Assembly (NCBI GenBank): GCA_016937595.1
Contig: JAFHKH010000158.1
Span: forward strand, 1 to 57,118
Length of the DNA stretch: 57,118 nucleotides
Direction: 5' to 3'
Source: Pseudomonas cedrina subsp. fulgida
Lineage (GTDB): Bacteria > Pseudomonadota > Gammaproteobacteria > Pseudomonadales > Pseudomonadaceae
Shown here: one piece after another, positions 19,841-28,398 of the stretch
How positions within the stretch are numbered: the stretch's first letter is position 1
Layout of the letters: each line of letters starts with the position of its first letter
The notes under the pieces: model-generated
The model's database searches: none
What the model was told of the DNA's origin: nothing
What the model saw: the letters and a program-made list of their open reading frames with translations, nothing else
Made by a program: the position numbers and the translations under genes

Positions 19841-22210
19841 TCAAGGGAGGCGGTAGGCGATCACATAGTCTCCGCGTTCTTGCTCTGGGCCTTGCGAACC
19901 GCCCGCAGTGACAACAACGTATTGCCTTCCCGTGCTGCCACCCTGGTAAGTCATCGGGGTCGCCTGACTGCGACGGGCAGTCGACTTTTCCAGAGTTCCT
20001 TCCCGGTCCCGCTATCCATGGCCCTGAGGTAGTGATCCATCGAACCGGAGAAAAAAACCACTCCACCACGGGTAACAAGAGGTCCGCCCATGGTGGGCAT
20101 TCCAAGAGGCAAACGTAATCCGGTCATCGCGCCCAACAAAGGCGTGTCCTCGGTACTGCCCAGGGGGACTTGCCATGCAATCTCTCCGGACCGAAGCTCA
20201 ATTGCTGTCAATGTGCCGTAAGGCGGCGCAGTGCAAGGCACTCCGAGTGGCGAAGTGAACATTGCGTGAATAACACCATAGGGTGCCCCACGCTGCTGAG
20301 CGTAATTACCCGCAGCGCCAGTAGGATTGTAACCAGCGGCCAGGGCATCCTCATGCTTGATAAATTGGCCAATGAGCAATGCGGATATCATTGACAACCA
20401 GCAGGCCTGAACTTACATCAACCGCCCCGCCCCCCCAATTTATGCCTCCGTAATAACCGGGGTACATGATTGTTTTTTGTGTGCTTATCGGCGTGAAATC
20501 ACCTTTCCAATGCATACGCTTAAACTGAATGCGGCAATACAGCTGATCAAGCGCGGTGATCCCCCACATACTTTTTTCTGTGAGCGGACCGTAGTCAAGT
20601 GACGCTCGTGAATAAGGCTGGACAGCGGATGGATGTTGGCCGACAGGCGCCCCCTCCACACTGACCGCACGTGATTCAACGGGGAGAACAGGACGACCAT
20701 TGCGGCGATCCAAAACAAAAATTTGCCCCATTTTTGTCAACACGATCACGACAGGAGTGCTTTCTCCATTCCCCATTACAAGGTCATGAAGAATGGGCTG
20801 GGCGGCAACATCATAATCATGGAGATCGTGATTGACCGTCCTGTAGTGCCAACGATCAATCCCGGTTTTCACATCAATGGCGACGACTGAAGCATTGTAC
20901 GTTTCAGATGACGGTAAACGATCAGCGCCCCAGAAATCTGGAGTCTGATTACCCGTCGGTACGTAGATCAATCCCAGTTCAGAATCATAGGAGGCGGTGC
21001 CCCAGAAATTGGGGGTCTCATCCGCGTAAGTTTCCCCCTCCGGGAGCGGATGCCCCCTCTTTGGAGCTGCCGGGTCCCATGCCCAGACAAGCCGTCCTGA
21101 CTTAATATCCCAACCACGCACAACACCCGATGGCTCGCCACCACTGGCCCAATCCTGCATACGCGCGCCGGTGACAATGACGTCACCCGCAACGAGGGGC
21201 GCTGACGTAGGGAAATAGGAGTCTTTAGCCCTTTCGCTCAATCCCTTCAGCAAATCCACGTAACCGTGCTCACCAAATCCAGGACACGCCTCACCCGACC
21301 GGGCATCAAGCGTGAACAACCTTGCATCGAGGGTGGTCAGTACAATACGCGTTTTACACAAGGCGTCCGCGTTGCCATCCACATTGCCCGTGACGCTTTC
21401 GTCAGGCGCCGAATGGGACGCAAGGCCACGGCAGCGCTGCCATTCTTTTGAAACTACCTGTGGATCGAATCGCCACCTCTCAACACCGGTTTCAGCGTCG
21501 ACCGCCATAACTTTGCTGTAGGGCGTACAGACATAGAGCATGTCGCCTATCTTTATCGGGGTGCCCTGAAAGGCAGCTTCTGCGGTGGGTACATCACCGG
21601 TTTTAAACTCCCAGGCGACCTGTAAATCCGTTACGTTCGAACGCTCTATCTCGGCAAGTTCTGAATATCGAGTGCCCCGTGCACTAAGCCCGTATTGAGG
21701 CCAATCCTGATTGACTGCGTGTTCCAGAGGAGGGTTGGCGCTGGATGCTCCCTCAGCCGTCAGCACGCCTTTTGAAACAACTGATGCATGCGGATAAAAA
21801 CCAGCCCCGATGCCGACAAATGCGATGCCGAACAACACAATCGACGCTGGCGTTCGCATCTTGCGTCCACCTTGCATGCCGTCATGAGTCCTAAGCTGCG
21901 CGTAAAACAACGTAACAACACAAGCCACGCCTAAAAACAAGGACACCCGCGGCACAAACTGCCAGTAGTCCAGGCCCACCTCCAGCAGCGCCCAAATCAC
22001 ACTGAAAATCAACAGGACGATTGCCGTGCTGAAAGCGTGAACGTGCTGTTTGATAAGCGAATAGGAAACGTAGCCAAGAAGACAACCTGCCACTGCGTAG
22101 AACCAGCTCCCGCCAAGCACTATCAACCACAGTCCGCCCAAGAACAAAAACCCGGCGCCAAGCGCGAATAAACCTGCCACGGTGTGCATTGCAATCCGTA
22201 TAACCCGCAT
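19841..22210 (-). CDS. Membrane-bound PQQ-dependent dehydrogenase, glucose/quinate/shikimate family (two frameshifts)
   Basis: About 790 residues. The N-terminus has about five membrane helices (residues 1-140), then a periplasmic beta-propeller with PQQ-enzyme features such as DWPQYGLSARGTRYSELAEI, WRFDPQV and WGTASYDSELGLIYVPTGNQ. It oxidises a sugar or polyol in the periplasm and passes electrons to ubiquinone. Start ATG 22210 has a GGAG site. The frame changes near 20370 (after VVNDIRIA) and near 19975; the second needs one missing base and restores a normal C-terminus ending GDYVIAYRLP. The first needs either one extra base or two missing bases, unlike every other frameshift in the window, so a real lesion cannot be excluded there. 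Confidence 0.8.
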
Positions 22211-22360
22211 ACCGCCCTTCTCCTGCCAGCGATGCCTATGGTTACTGATCAAGGTTTTTTGACCACTTACCGTCGTGCACACGTCCCCCCTCACAGTCGT
22301 GTGTCAAACGAGGGGGGGATAGCTTTCCAATCGAACAACCGAAACCCTTTCGGGCCCAGC

Positions 22361-23563
22361 CTATGGGCAAATTGCCTGAGCTTTTTTGCCACTTGAACGG
22401 ATCGCGAACGTCAGCAGCAGTGCCACTGTGGCCAAACCTGCGGCCAACCAGAGATTGGTGGCCAGACCAAACCGGTCTACCGCCTGCCCACCCGACCACG
22501 ACCCCAGAAAAATACCGATATTGAATACACCTACATAAAGCGCAGTAGCGATTTCCACTGCATGCGGCGCCGCTTTCATCATCCAGGTCATCAGGCCCAC
22601 CGACACGCCACCGTAGGCCAGCCCCCAAGCCAGCAACACTAAGCCGCCCCCCACATGGGAGTCACCGATCGTCAGGAACAGCACGGGCGCCAACAACAAT
22701 CCCAGCGAGATAAAGACCAGGGTCAGGGCCGTGCGACGCGCGGCGATAATACCCGCCAGGAAGTTGCCAATGATGCCCGCAACACCATAGGCGAACAGCA
22801 ACGCGCCGATCCATTGAGCATCGAATCCGGAGACCGATAACAACAACGGACGGACAAATGTGAATGCCATGAAGTGCCCGGCCACCAACAAGATGGTCAG
22901 GGCCAGACCGGCTTGCAACTTGCGGTTGGCAAACTGTTCAGCGAACTGGCGCAAGGTGACTGAGTGGTGAACAGGCAAAGCGGGAATGGCGAAGAGGTGA
23001 ATCAACAGCACCCCGGCACTGAAGATAGCCATACAGCCGAAAGCCCAACGCCAACCGGCAAAATCACCGATCAACGCGCCTAACGGCACACCCAGTACGG
23101 ATGCCGCAGCGACCCCGCCAAAGATAATGGAGGTGGCCAGACCCACTGCGTGTGCCGGGACCAGCCGAGCGGCCAAGCCCCCCGCGACAGCCCAAATACC
23201 TCCCATGCAGAAGCCGACAAGCGCACGTGCAATCAGCATCCACAGCATATCTGGGGCCAGGGCCGATGCAATATTGGCGATGACCAACAGGCCGAGCAAG
23301 CCGCACAAAATCCAGCGCCGGTCCAGATTGCCTGCTGCGATCACCACCAGCGGTGCAAAAAAAGCTGCCAGCAAAGCGGGCAACGAGATCATTAAACCAG
23401 CACTTCCAGTGGACGTTTCAAGCGCGCCGGCAATGGTTGTCAGCAAACCGACCGGAAGCATTTCTGTCGTCACAACCGAAAATGTAGCAAGACCCATGGC
23501 AGCCACTGCCAGCCATGGATACCGCGGGGACGTTGCAGGCGAAGCGACTGAAGTTGAACTCAT
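22361..23563 (-). CDS. MFS exporter, DHA1/AraJ-like
   Basis: A 400-residue MFS protein with about 12 membrane segments, resembling sugar- or nucleoside-efflux DHA1 members: early VTTEMLPVGLL near residue 33 and RALVGFCMGGIWAV near 116. An AAGGGA ribosome site precedes ATG 23563. Upstream lie repeats of the same element that precedes the first exporter of the island, suggesting joint control. Cargo is unknown. It starts a transcript that may read on into the PQQ dehydrogenase 150 bp downstream. Confidence 0.85.
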   Translation of the reverse strand: MSSTSVASPATSPRYPWLAVAAMGLATFSVVTTEMLPVGLLTTIAGALETSTGSAGLMISLPALLAAFFAPLVVIAAGNLDRRWILCGLLGLLVIANIASALAPDMLWMLIARALVGFCMGGIWAVAGGLAARLVPAHAVGLATSIIFGGVAAASVLGVPLGALIGDFAGWRWAFGCMAIFSAGVLLIHLFAIPALPVHHSVTLRQFAEQFANRKLQAGLALTILLVAGHFMAFTFVRPLLLSVSGFDAQWIGALLFAYGVAGIIGNFLAGIIAARRTALTLVFISLGLLLAPVLFLTIGDSHVGGGLVLLAWGLAYGGVSVGLMTWMMKAAPHAVEIATALYVGVFNIGIFLGSWSGGQAVDRFGLATNLWLAAGLATVALLLTFAIRSSGKKAQAICP

Positions 23564-23738
23564 GATTGCTAAATCCCTTTAGATGAAATTCAGGCCTCGC
23601 CCAAGACGCGAGGCATTTGCCACCCTGGATCCAGGGCTCTGCAATGTCCTTTGATTGCGCCGCTGATCGCGGGAAGCTAGTGGGGTAACCGTTCCCTGCT
23701 AGGAAACGGATCACAGCCTCGACGAAGCCAGAAAACAT

Positions 23739-23788
23739 ACATACTGAATGAATGTTTAAATCAAACCTATCATACGCAGTGAATGTAA
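23739..23788. promoter_or_regulatory. Tandem operator half-sites upstream of second MFS gene
   Basis: ATACGCAGTGAATGTAA at 23772-23788 is identical over 17 nt to one arm of the palindrome at 16511-16563. A related direct copy, CATACTGAATGAATGTTT, begins at about 23739, and ACATACAT...ATGAATGT there resembles AcrR-type operators. The rest of the 353-bp gap 23564-23916 shows no gene. Confidence 0.5.
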
Positions 23789-23916
23789 ACAACCGCAGGT
23801 AACGACTCAGACGCTCTGGCTCTGAGCCACCACGGCAACCTTGAAGTGCAGCCAACATTGTTGGGAGTCCAGCGAAGCGGCGTCCAGCGAGCGCATGAGT
23901 TCAATTAACGTCATGG

Positions 23917-24048
23917 ATGCCTCGGGCTGTTGCGGTTATCGAGAAGCTCGCCCGGGCCGCTGCGAAGGGAAGGCTCAAGGAGTCGGATCTGGTTCTACTC
24001 GAGGGTATTGCTGAACTGCTTGAAAAGGCCAACGCTGAAAAGCCTTGA
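23917..24048 (+). CDS. Small hypothetical protein
   Basis: A 43-codon open frame beginning MPRAVAVIEKLARAAAK and ending ELLEKANAEKP. The composition is that of a compact, amphipathic helical protein rich in Ala, Leu, Glu and Lys, and it is plausible as a small mobile-element protein. No strong ribosome site is visible. It is convergent with the toxin-antitoxin pair, whose terminator lies just downstream. Confidence 0.35.
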   Translation: MPRAVAVIEKLARAAAKGRLKESDLVLLEGIAELLEKANAEKP

Positions 24049-24061
24049 ACCAGATGCAAAA

Positions 24062-24082
24062 AGCCCGGCACTGGGCCGGGCT
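24062..24082 (-). terminator. Terminator of the toxin-antitoxin pair
   Basis: Stem AGCCCGGC / GCCGGGCT, 5-nt loop, followed on the minus strand by TTTTT. An almost identical hairpin recurs at 26700-26720. Confidence 0.8.
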
Positions 24083-24099
24083 CTTGGGTAATCATCGAT

Positions 24100-24417
24100 T
24101 CAGACAGTGTTGAGGCGCTCAACCATATCTGGGAAACGCTGGACCAGCTTGATCAACAGCGCAGCCTGAGCATTTGGCTTTGACTTCGACTGCTCCCAGT
24201 TTTTCAGCGTGTCAGGACTGGTCCTGATCTGTCTTGCGAACACAGGCTGCGACATGTGGAGCTTTTCACGGATGGAAATGATCTCAGCAGCCGTCACCTC
24301 AGGAGGTGCAAGAGCCTCCACTTCGTACTGACGAAGTGTGATCTTCCCCTTCCGATGTTCGCCCATCTCGTTTACGCCTTGCATCAGCTCAGCAAACAGA
24401 TCGCGCTTCTTCTTCAT
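24100..24417 (-). CDS. HigA-type HTH antitoxin
   Basis: A 105-residue protein whose C-terminal half carries a helix-turn-helix of the Xre/HigA kind: EIISIREKLHMSQPVFARQI then TSPDTLKNWEQSKSKPNAQA. The N-terminal 45 residues would hold the toxin-binding part. It overlaps the toxin gene by ATGA, toxin first, the order of higBA systems. It should repress its own promoter and neutralise the toxin. The toxin is damaged at its 5' end, so the antitoxin may be an orphan. Confidence 0.8.
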   Translation of the reverse strand: MKKKRDLFAELMQGVNEMGEHRKGKITLRQYEVEALAPPEVTAAEIISIREKLHMSQPVFARQIRTSPDTLKNWEQSKSKPNAQAALLIKLVQRFPDMVERLNTV

Positions 24418-24737
24418 TTCACACCTCGCTTTTTCAGCTCTGCATCAATAGCAGCCTTCAATGCCTTCTCTTGATCGGCGGTCAGGTTCGCCATCTCATC
24501 CTTGTCGTAAATCGAAAACATCCAAAACTGGCCGTCATTAAGCAACCAATAGTAAATCACACGAAGCCCGCCACGCTTCCCCTTCCCACGACGAGCATCT
24601 TGCCAGCGAAGCTTTCTGAAGCCGCCCGTACGGGGCATCACATCGCCCGCCTCAGGGTTCGCCTGCATTTCCGTCTGGAGCTGCCGATACTCATCGTCAG
24701 TCAGGTATAAAGCCTTGTTGTATAAATCAAATCGGCG
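24414..24737 (-). pseudogene. RelE/HigB-like toxin, 5'-truncated beside a REP element
   Basis: The reading frame matches the RelE-like (Gp49-type) toxin pattern: YLTDDEYRQLQTEMQANPEAG, PRTGGFRKLRW, GKRGGLRVIYYWL and IYDKDEMANLT. The recognisable frame extends upstream to 24737, where a stop is met after RRFDLYNKALY, and a REP palindrome starts at 24745. No ATG, GTG or TTG lies between the stop and ATG 24668. The first dozen or so residues are missing; starting at 24668 would give only 84 residues and lose the first strand of the fold. I judge the toxin inactive or at least not normally made. Confidence 0.7.
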
Positions 24738-24744
24738 CTATTAA

Positions 24745-24770
24745 GGTAGGAGCAAACTTGCTCCCACACC
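24745..24770. repeat. REP palindrome
   Basis: GGAGCAA-AC-TTGCTCC core (24749-24764) with flanks matching the Pseudomonas REP consensus seen again at 46094-46193 and at the right edge of the window. It sits exactly where the toxin gene loses its start. Confidence 0.75.
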
Positions 24771-24773
24771 TAA

Positions 24774-25361
24774 TTAAAAAAGATAGCCGATGTAGGTCGC
24801 CGCACCGACACCTGCCTGCAAACCAGCGTTCACACCCGCCATGACCACCGCCCCCTTGGCCGAGCGCGCCAGTTGCTGGCTGACCGCGCTCCCAGCGATG
24901 ATCGAAGTTGCCGGATGGGAGTTCAGGGCCAGCGACAACGCCAGCAACTTGGGATCGAGCCCGAACAACAAGGCAGTGGCCGAACTACCGATCAACAGGC
25001 CCCCACCCACTTCGGTATACATGCAAGGACCGGTAATGTCGTCGCTGGTCAGGTCGCGATTGACCAAGGCGTCACTGACGAACACCCAGCCGGTGCTGGG
25101 CAACGCTTCTGTCGCACCGGCGGCACTTACGCTCTTTCCCTTGATCTGGATATTGATCTTACCGAAACGCGGCAGCCGTGCGCCAAACCCGCCCCCCACA
25201 CCAGCCCCGCCATATCGGTAGCTGACGAGCTCGCCCTGAGGCGAACGCAGGATAATCGAGCCGCCACTGCCCGCCACCGCGACCACGGTCAGGCCACCGC
25301 CGCTGGCGGTCTTGTACTCCCAGCCACTTTTATTTACCGGGAGTGGGATGTTGTAGCTCAT
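24774..25361 (-). CDS. Hypothetical glycine-rich protein
   Basis: A 195-residue protein of unknown function. It starts MSYNIPLPVNKSGWEYKTAS and contains glycine-rich runs (GGGLTVVAVAGSGGS; YRYGGAGVGGGFGARLP) and, near the C-terminus, apolar stretches rich in Ala and Gly that could be membrane-associated. ATG 25361 is chosen over the longer frame because a GGA ribosome site precedes it. It lies 4 bp after a DUF3592-like gene, so the two form an operon. No catalytic motif seen. Confidence 0.65.
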   Translation of the reverse strand: MSYNIPLPVNKSGWEYKTASGGGLTVVAVAGSGGSIILRSPQGELVSYRYGGAGVGGGFGARLPRFGKINIQIKGKSVSAAGATEALPSTGWVFVSDALVNRDLTSDDITGPCMYTEVGGGLLIGSSATALLFGLDPKLLALSLALNSHPATSIIAGSAVSQQLARSAKGAVVMAGVNAGLQAGVGAATYIGYLF

Positions 25362-25365
25362 ACGT

Positions 25366-25809
25366 TCAAAGTCCTTTATGTGGATGAGCCGCACCGCGGC
25401 CGCGTTGACGGAAGGCTTCCAGCAGGCCGACTAGGGTGAACACCAGCCCCATCACCCCCAGCACTCCGGAAGTGCCCCACAGGGCGGCCGGGGTATCGAC
25501 GATGGCGCTGCCGTCCGGCTGCTCGGGCAGGTAAAGCACCCGCACCGGCTGGTCTTTTTGATAACCGAAGATAAAGCCGCCCTGGGGGTAGGAAATCTTT
25601 TCACCGCTGGCGGTGGTGAAGGCGATCTCAGGATGCGAACCACCGGCATTCAAGTGGCTGACGATGCCATCGGCGGTCTGTGCACGGGCGAGGAAGTCGC
25701 GTCGGTCGAGGGAGAGATTGACGGCAATGCCCAACAAGCCAATGCCAATCAGGGCAAAAAGCAGGCCTAGCAGAATAGTCCCGATGCGTGACGAGGTGTC
25801 GTTAGCCAT
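25366..25809 (-). CDS. DUF3592-like membrane protein
   Basis: A 147-residue protein with membrane segments at about residues 12-32 and 112-132 and a beta-rich middle (FLARAQTADGIVSHLNAGGS; IFGYQKDQPVRVLYLPEQPD) typical of DUF3592 proteins, where a small extracytoplasmic domain lies between two helices. Function unknown. First gene of the pair with 24774-25361. Confidence 0.7.
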   Translation of the reverse strand: MANDTSSRIGTILLGLLFALIGIGLLGIAVNLSLDRRDFLARAQTADGIVSHLNAGGSHPEIAFTTASGEKISYPQGGFIFGYQKDQPVRVLYLPEQPDGSAIVDTPAALWGTSGVLGVMGLVFTLVGLLEAFRQRGRGAAHPHKGL

Positions 25810-26051
25810 GGCTGGTCCCGATATTCATCCATGAAAGAAGGCGACGGGGATAACAAAAAGCCTGCTATGTCTTAATGCTGCATATGCCAGTTAGAGGTTA
25901 CCAAAGGGGCTGGCCAAACCCTACCCGAGGTCTGCCCGCAGTCTAGAGTGAGGCTTCGTATCGAAGCTATAGTACAAGTGAGCTATAGCCAAATCGTGTC
26001 ACGTCCGATGCAAACGGGTGGTCAAGTGGAGTGCAATTTCCCACCACGCAA

Positions 26052-26323
26052 ATGCTTGAGCTTTTCAGCACACACGAAGAGGCCGAAGAGTTTGCAGCCA
26101 TGCTGGATGAGGGGAATGACGCGCCAGATACTGAGATTGGTAGAGCCGAAGGGCTAGACCTAATCTCACTTTTCGCCCTGGTGGACCTCGTCGAGACTGG
26201 GAGCATCAGCTCGCAATTACACGTGCCGGCGCTGCCTACTTTGAGCGAGACAAAGCGACGATGGAGGAGATCGCGGCCGCCCTCCCCCTGGCGATCAATC
26301 CGGCCCTTGAGCCTTCAGCCTAG
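26052..26323 (+). CDS. Small hypothetical protein (frameshift)
   Basis: Unrecognised, about 90 residues. The first frame starts MLELFSTHEEAEEFAAMLDE and continues to about 26213; the second frame continues AITRAGAAYFERDKATMEEI and stops at 26323. The join needs one missing base, like the other lesions in the window. Both halves look like coding DNA. A GTG at 26031 is an alternative start, but its spacing to GGAG is too short. It lies in the mobile-element debris at the right end of the island. Confidence 0.4.
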
Positions 26324-26396
26324 CCAGGCCCTGCTCAATGTACCCGGCGTTCTCGCCGATTGTCACCAGGGCGCCGCGGACGTTTTCAGGTTTCAT
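26295..26396 (-). CDS. Very small hypothetical protein (33 residues)
   Basis: Frame starting MKPENVRGALVTIGENAGYI, preceded by GAGG, and overlapping the previous small gene on the same strand. It resembles the C-terminal part of small prophage proteins in Pseudomonas, so this and 26386-26502 may originally have been one gene. It overlaps the convergent gene 26052-26323 by 29 bp. Confidence 0.4.
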   Translation of the reverse strand: MKPENVRGALVTIGENAGYIEQGLARLKAQGPD

Positions 26397-26502
26397 TGTC
26401 CTCTGCCCAAAGAGTCAACTCCATGATGGCTGCTTCCAGAGCGAGCTGGTTCTCGTAGATACATTCCAAGATGTCAGGGAGTGAGTATTCGCGGGATGGC
26501 AT
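26386..26502 (-). CDS. Very small hypothetical protein (38 residues)
   Basis: Frame starting MPSREYSLPDILECIYENQL with a GGAG ribosome site 8 nt before ATG. Acidic, helical, probably prophage-derived. Joining it to 26295-26396 would need an extra base or two missing bases, so two overlapping genes are also possible. Confidence 0.45.
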   Translation of the reverse strand: MPSREYSLPDILECIYENQLALEAAIMELTLWAEDNET

Positions 26503-26553
26503 TGCTTGGTCTCCAGTAGAGGGAATGGAAAGCATAGCCGCGGGCAAAAAAAT

Positions 26554-26573
26554 GGCCCGCTTATGTGCGGGCC
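26554..26573 (-). terminator. Terminator hairpin
   Basis: Stem GGCCCGC / GCGGGCC, 6-nt loop, followed on the minus strand by seven T. It would stop transcription arriving from the integrase end. Confidence 0.65.
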
Positions 26574-26699
26574 TAATGGGAATTCTTCAAAGGAGTAAAG
26601 TGAGTTTGGCCCCTGTCATGTAAATGCCAGGTGAAAAGGATGTCGCAAAAGCAGAAAGCCGCACGGGGCTCTCTGTAAGACTTTGGCGCAGACACAAGA

Positions 26700-26720
26700 A
26701 GCCCGGCGCTGGGCCGGGCT
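26700..26720 (-). terminator. Hairpin, second copy of the 24062 terminator
   Basis: Stem AGCCCGGC / GCCGGGCT as at 24062-24082, with one loop base different, but with a poorer T tract. It lies just past the stop of the uncertain frame 26729-26983. No other feature is visible between 26574 and 26728. Confidence 0.5.
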
Positions 26721-26728
26721 CTATATCG

Positions 26729-26983
26729 TTATTTTATCTGTTTCGGCTTGTACATTGAGCCGATCTGCAGAGCCTCGGCCTTGTCACCTGTCAACATTGG
26801 CGCTTTTTTCAAGATGTACTCCGGAAATTTAGTGACGAGATAGTCGTACCTAAACCACCTGCGGAATTCGGCTAGAGCGTGGTTCGGATAAGCGCTGGCT
26901 TCTTGCGGATTACTCTTTGCCTGCGGGTATTTTGCTGGGTAATTATGTTGGCAAGGGACTCGCTCCCCGTAGGTAGAAGACAA
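26729..26983 (-). pseudogene. Uncertain remnant reading frame
   Basis: The last 50 residues (FRRWFRYDYLVTKFPEYILK then APMLTGDKAEALQIGSMYKP) have the composition of a real protein end and are followed by a hairpin. The first 30 residues look like noise. Probably the 3' remnant of a gene cut when the island was assembled. Family not recognised. Confidence 0.25.
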
Positions 26984-27079
26984 GTTGAACTCTTTCCGCG
27001 CCCGGCCATCTGGGGCCGCTGGAATTTCAACGTCGGCACTGGGGCGAAAACGGTACCCCGCCCTGTTCCCAAGCTATTC

Positions 27080-27523
27080 GCAATCACATACGCAACGGCA
27101 AGGCTACAGACGCGGCTTGGATTCGGTTCAGAGGTCACGCCCGAGTTGCAGGCGGTGATCAGCCGGTGCCGCGATGATGTTGTGTCACCGTACTTGGTGC
27201 ACCGCAAGCCGGACCGGCTGAAACAGAAGCAGGCACAGACAAAGGACCACTGGACGAAAGTTGAGGAGAGGTATTTGACGCGAGCATTCAAGAAGGCCAG
27301 GGAGGCGGCGAACTGCTACGCGGGATGGAAGGAAGAGGAGATGCCGGGCTTTCACGAAGCGCGAGCGCTGTCGCTGCACCTGTACAAGAAAGCCGGAAAG
27401 GATGGGCAAAAGATCGCTGGCCATGCGAGCGAGGGCATGACCAAGAACTACCAGCGGGACCACAAGGAAATCATCTGGTCCGAGGCGATTCCTGACCTGA
27501 ATATCAGCGAAATCACAGGGTAG
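27080..27523 (+). pseudogene. Tyrosine-recombinase (phage integrase) C-terminal remnant
   Basis: The C-terminal catalytic half of a tyrosine integrase: SPYLVHRKPDR, then HEARALSLHLYKKAG carrying the conserved H-x-x-R, GHASEGMTKNYQRDH with the conserved His and the Tyr nucleophile, ending LNISEITG. The N-terminal and core-binding domains are missing; upstream sequence in frame is not integrase-like. It points at the tRNA-Pro gene and ends inside the att repeat, as the original element's integrase would. Without its front half it cannot excise the island. Confidence 0.75.
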
Positions 27524-27628
27524 TTTTGCGCAGGCACAAAAAAGCCGATCTAACTGATCGGCTCAAGTGTCTGATTTTACTCAGGAATAATGGTCGGGAC
27601 GGAGTGATTCGAACACTCGACCCCTAGC
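27502..27628. repeat. Right attachment-site repeat (att-like, inside tRNA-Pro)
   Basis: Counterpart of 3416-3542. It spans the end of the integrase remnant, the tRNA-Pro terminator and the tRNA 3' half up to the anticodon stem. Here the tRNA is complete beyond the repeat, so this is the site where the host gene was reconstituted. Confidence 0.8.
27543..27563 (-). terminator. tRNA-Pro terminator
   Basis: Stem AGCCGATC / GATCGGCT, 5-nt loop, followed by six T on the minus strand, 28 bp past the tRNA 3' end. Confidence 0.75.
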
Positions 27629-27667
27629 ACCCCATGCTAGTGCGCTACCGGACTGCGCTACGCCCCG
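27591..27667 (-). tRNA. tRNA-Pro, anticodon GGG
   Basis: 77 nt with encoded CCA. Acceptor CGGGGCG pairs with CGTCCCG (one G-T). The anticodon arm is CTAGC, loop ATGGGGT, GCTAG, so the anticodon is GGG; the T-arm is GAGTG TTCGAAT CACTC. It is the integration target of the island. Confidence 0.95.
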
Positions 27668-27756
27668 ACTAGGCGTGTTACTGGGTTCGCTTCTTAACGA
27701 AGCGAACGGAATATACCGCAAGCTTTTGAAAAGTGGAAGTATTTTAAGCGCCTGGA

Positions 27757-28112
27757 TTACTTCTTCAAAACCACCAGCACATCTTCGAGCTCGAGATCAT
27801 CTGGCGGATCAGTTGCTTGTATTGGGTGGTGTCGTCTTTGGCTTCATCACCGGACATGCGCTGGCGCGCGCCGCTGATGGTGAACCCCTGATCGTAAAGC
27901 AACGCGCGGATCTGTCGGATCATCAGCACATCCTGGCGCTGATAATACCGACGGTTCCCGGTGCGTTTGACGGGGTTGAGCTGAGGAAACTCCTGCTCCC
28001 AATAGCGCAGCACGTGCGGTTTTACCGCACAGAGCTCGCTGACTTCACCAATGGTGAAGTAGCGTTTGCCTGGGATGACGGGTAGCTCGTCGTTATGACT
28101 TGGTTCCAGCAT
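27757..28112 (-). CDS. MerR-family regulator downstream of ihfA (frameshift)
   Basis: A small MerR-type DNA-binding protein, about 118 residues, with the [23 protein letters not shown] at residues 19-38 and the wing [13 protein letters not shown]. The position after ihfA, overlapping it by 20 bp, is conserved in pseudomonads. The frame as given stops early after RQMISSS; adding one base near 27795 gives [16 protein letters not shown] and a stop at 27757, the usual family end. No metal-binding cysteines are seen in the C-terminal part, so its effector is unknown. Confidence 0.85.
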
Positions 28113-28395
28113 AAGCCTCAACTCGGGCCTTCAACTTCTGCCCTGGACGAAAGGTGACCACACGGCGAGCCGTGATCGGGATTTCTTCTCCCGTTTTTGG
28201 ATTGCGGCCAGGCCGCTGGCGTTTGTCCCGCAGGTCAAAATTGCCGAAACCGGATAATTTGACCTGTTCGTTGTCTTCCAGAGCGTGTCTGATCTCTTCA
28301 AAAAACAGCTCGACCAATTCCTTGGCTTCGCGTTTGTTCAGACCCAACTCTTCGTACAGACGTTCCGCCATCTCAGCTTTCGTCAAAGCCCCCAT
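28093..28395 (-). CDS. ihfA: Integration host factor alpha subunit
   Basis: A 100-residue HU/IHF-family protein. Seen: [20 protein letters not shown] at the start, [20 protein letters not shown] with the family signature, and the DNA-intercalating arm [20 protein letters not shown]. It bends DNA as a heterodimer with IhfB and supports site-specific recombination and sigma-54 promoters. It follows pheT by 3 bp, as in other gamma-proteobacteria. Confidence 0.97.
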   Translation of the reverse strand: MGALTKAEMAERLYEELGLNKREAKELVELFFEEIRHALEDNEQVKLSGFGNFDLRDKRQRPGRNPKTGEEIPITARRVVTFRPGQKLKARVEAYAGTKS

Positions 28396-28398
28396 ACG

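Noticed and set aside
19412..20032. Plus-strand frame opposite the MetX-like and PQQ dehydrogenase genes
   Set aside because: Antisense shadow without ribosome site; both minus-strand genes show clear family motifs.
26879..27080. N-terminal part of the integrase frame as genuine coding sequence
   Set aside because: The sequence before about 27080 lacks any integrase core-binding features and looks like read-through of unrelated DNA; only the catalytic end is recognisable.
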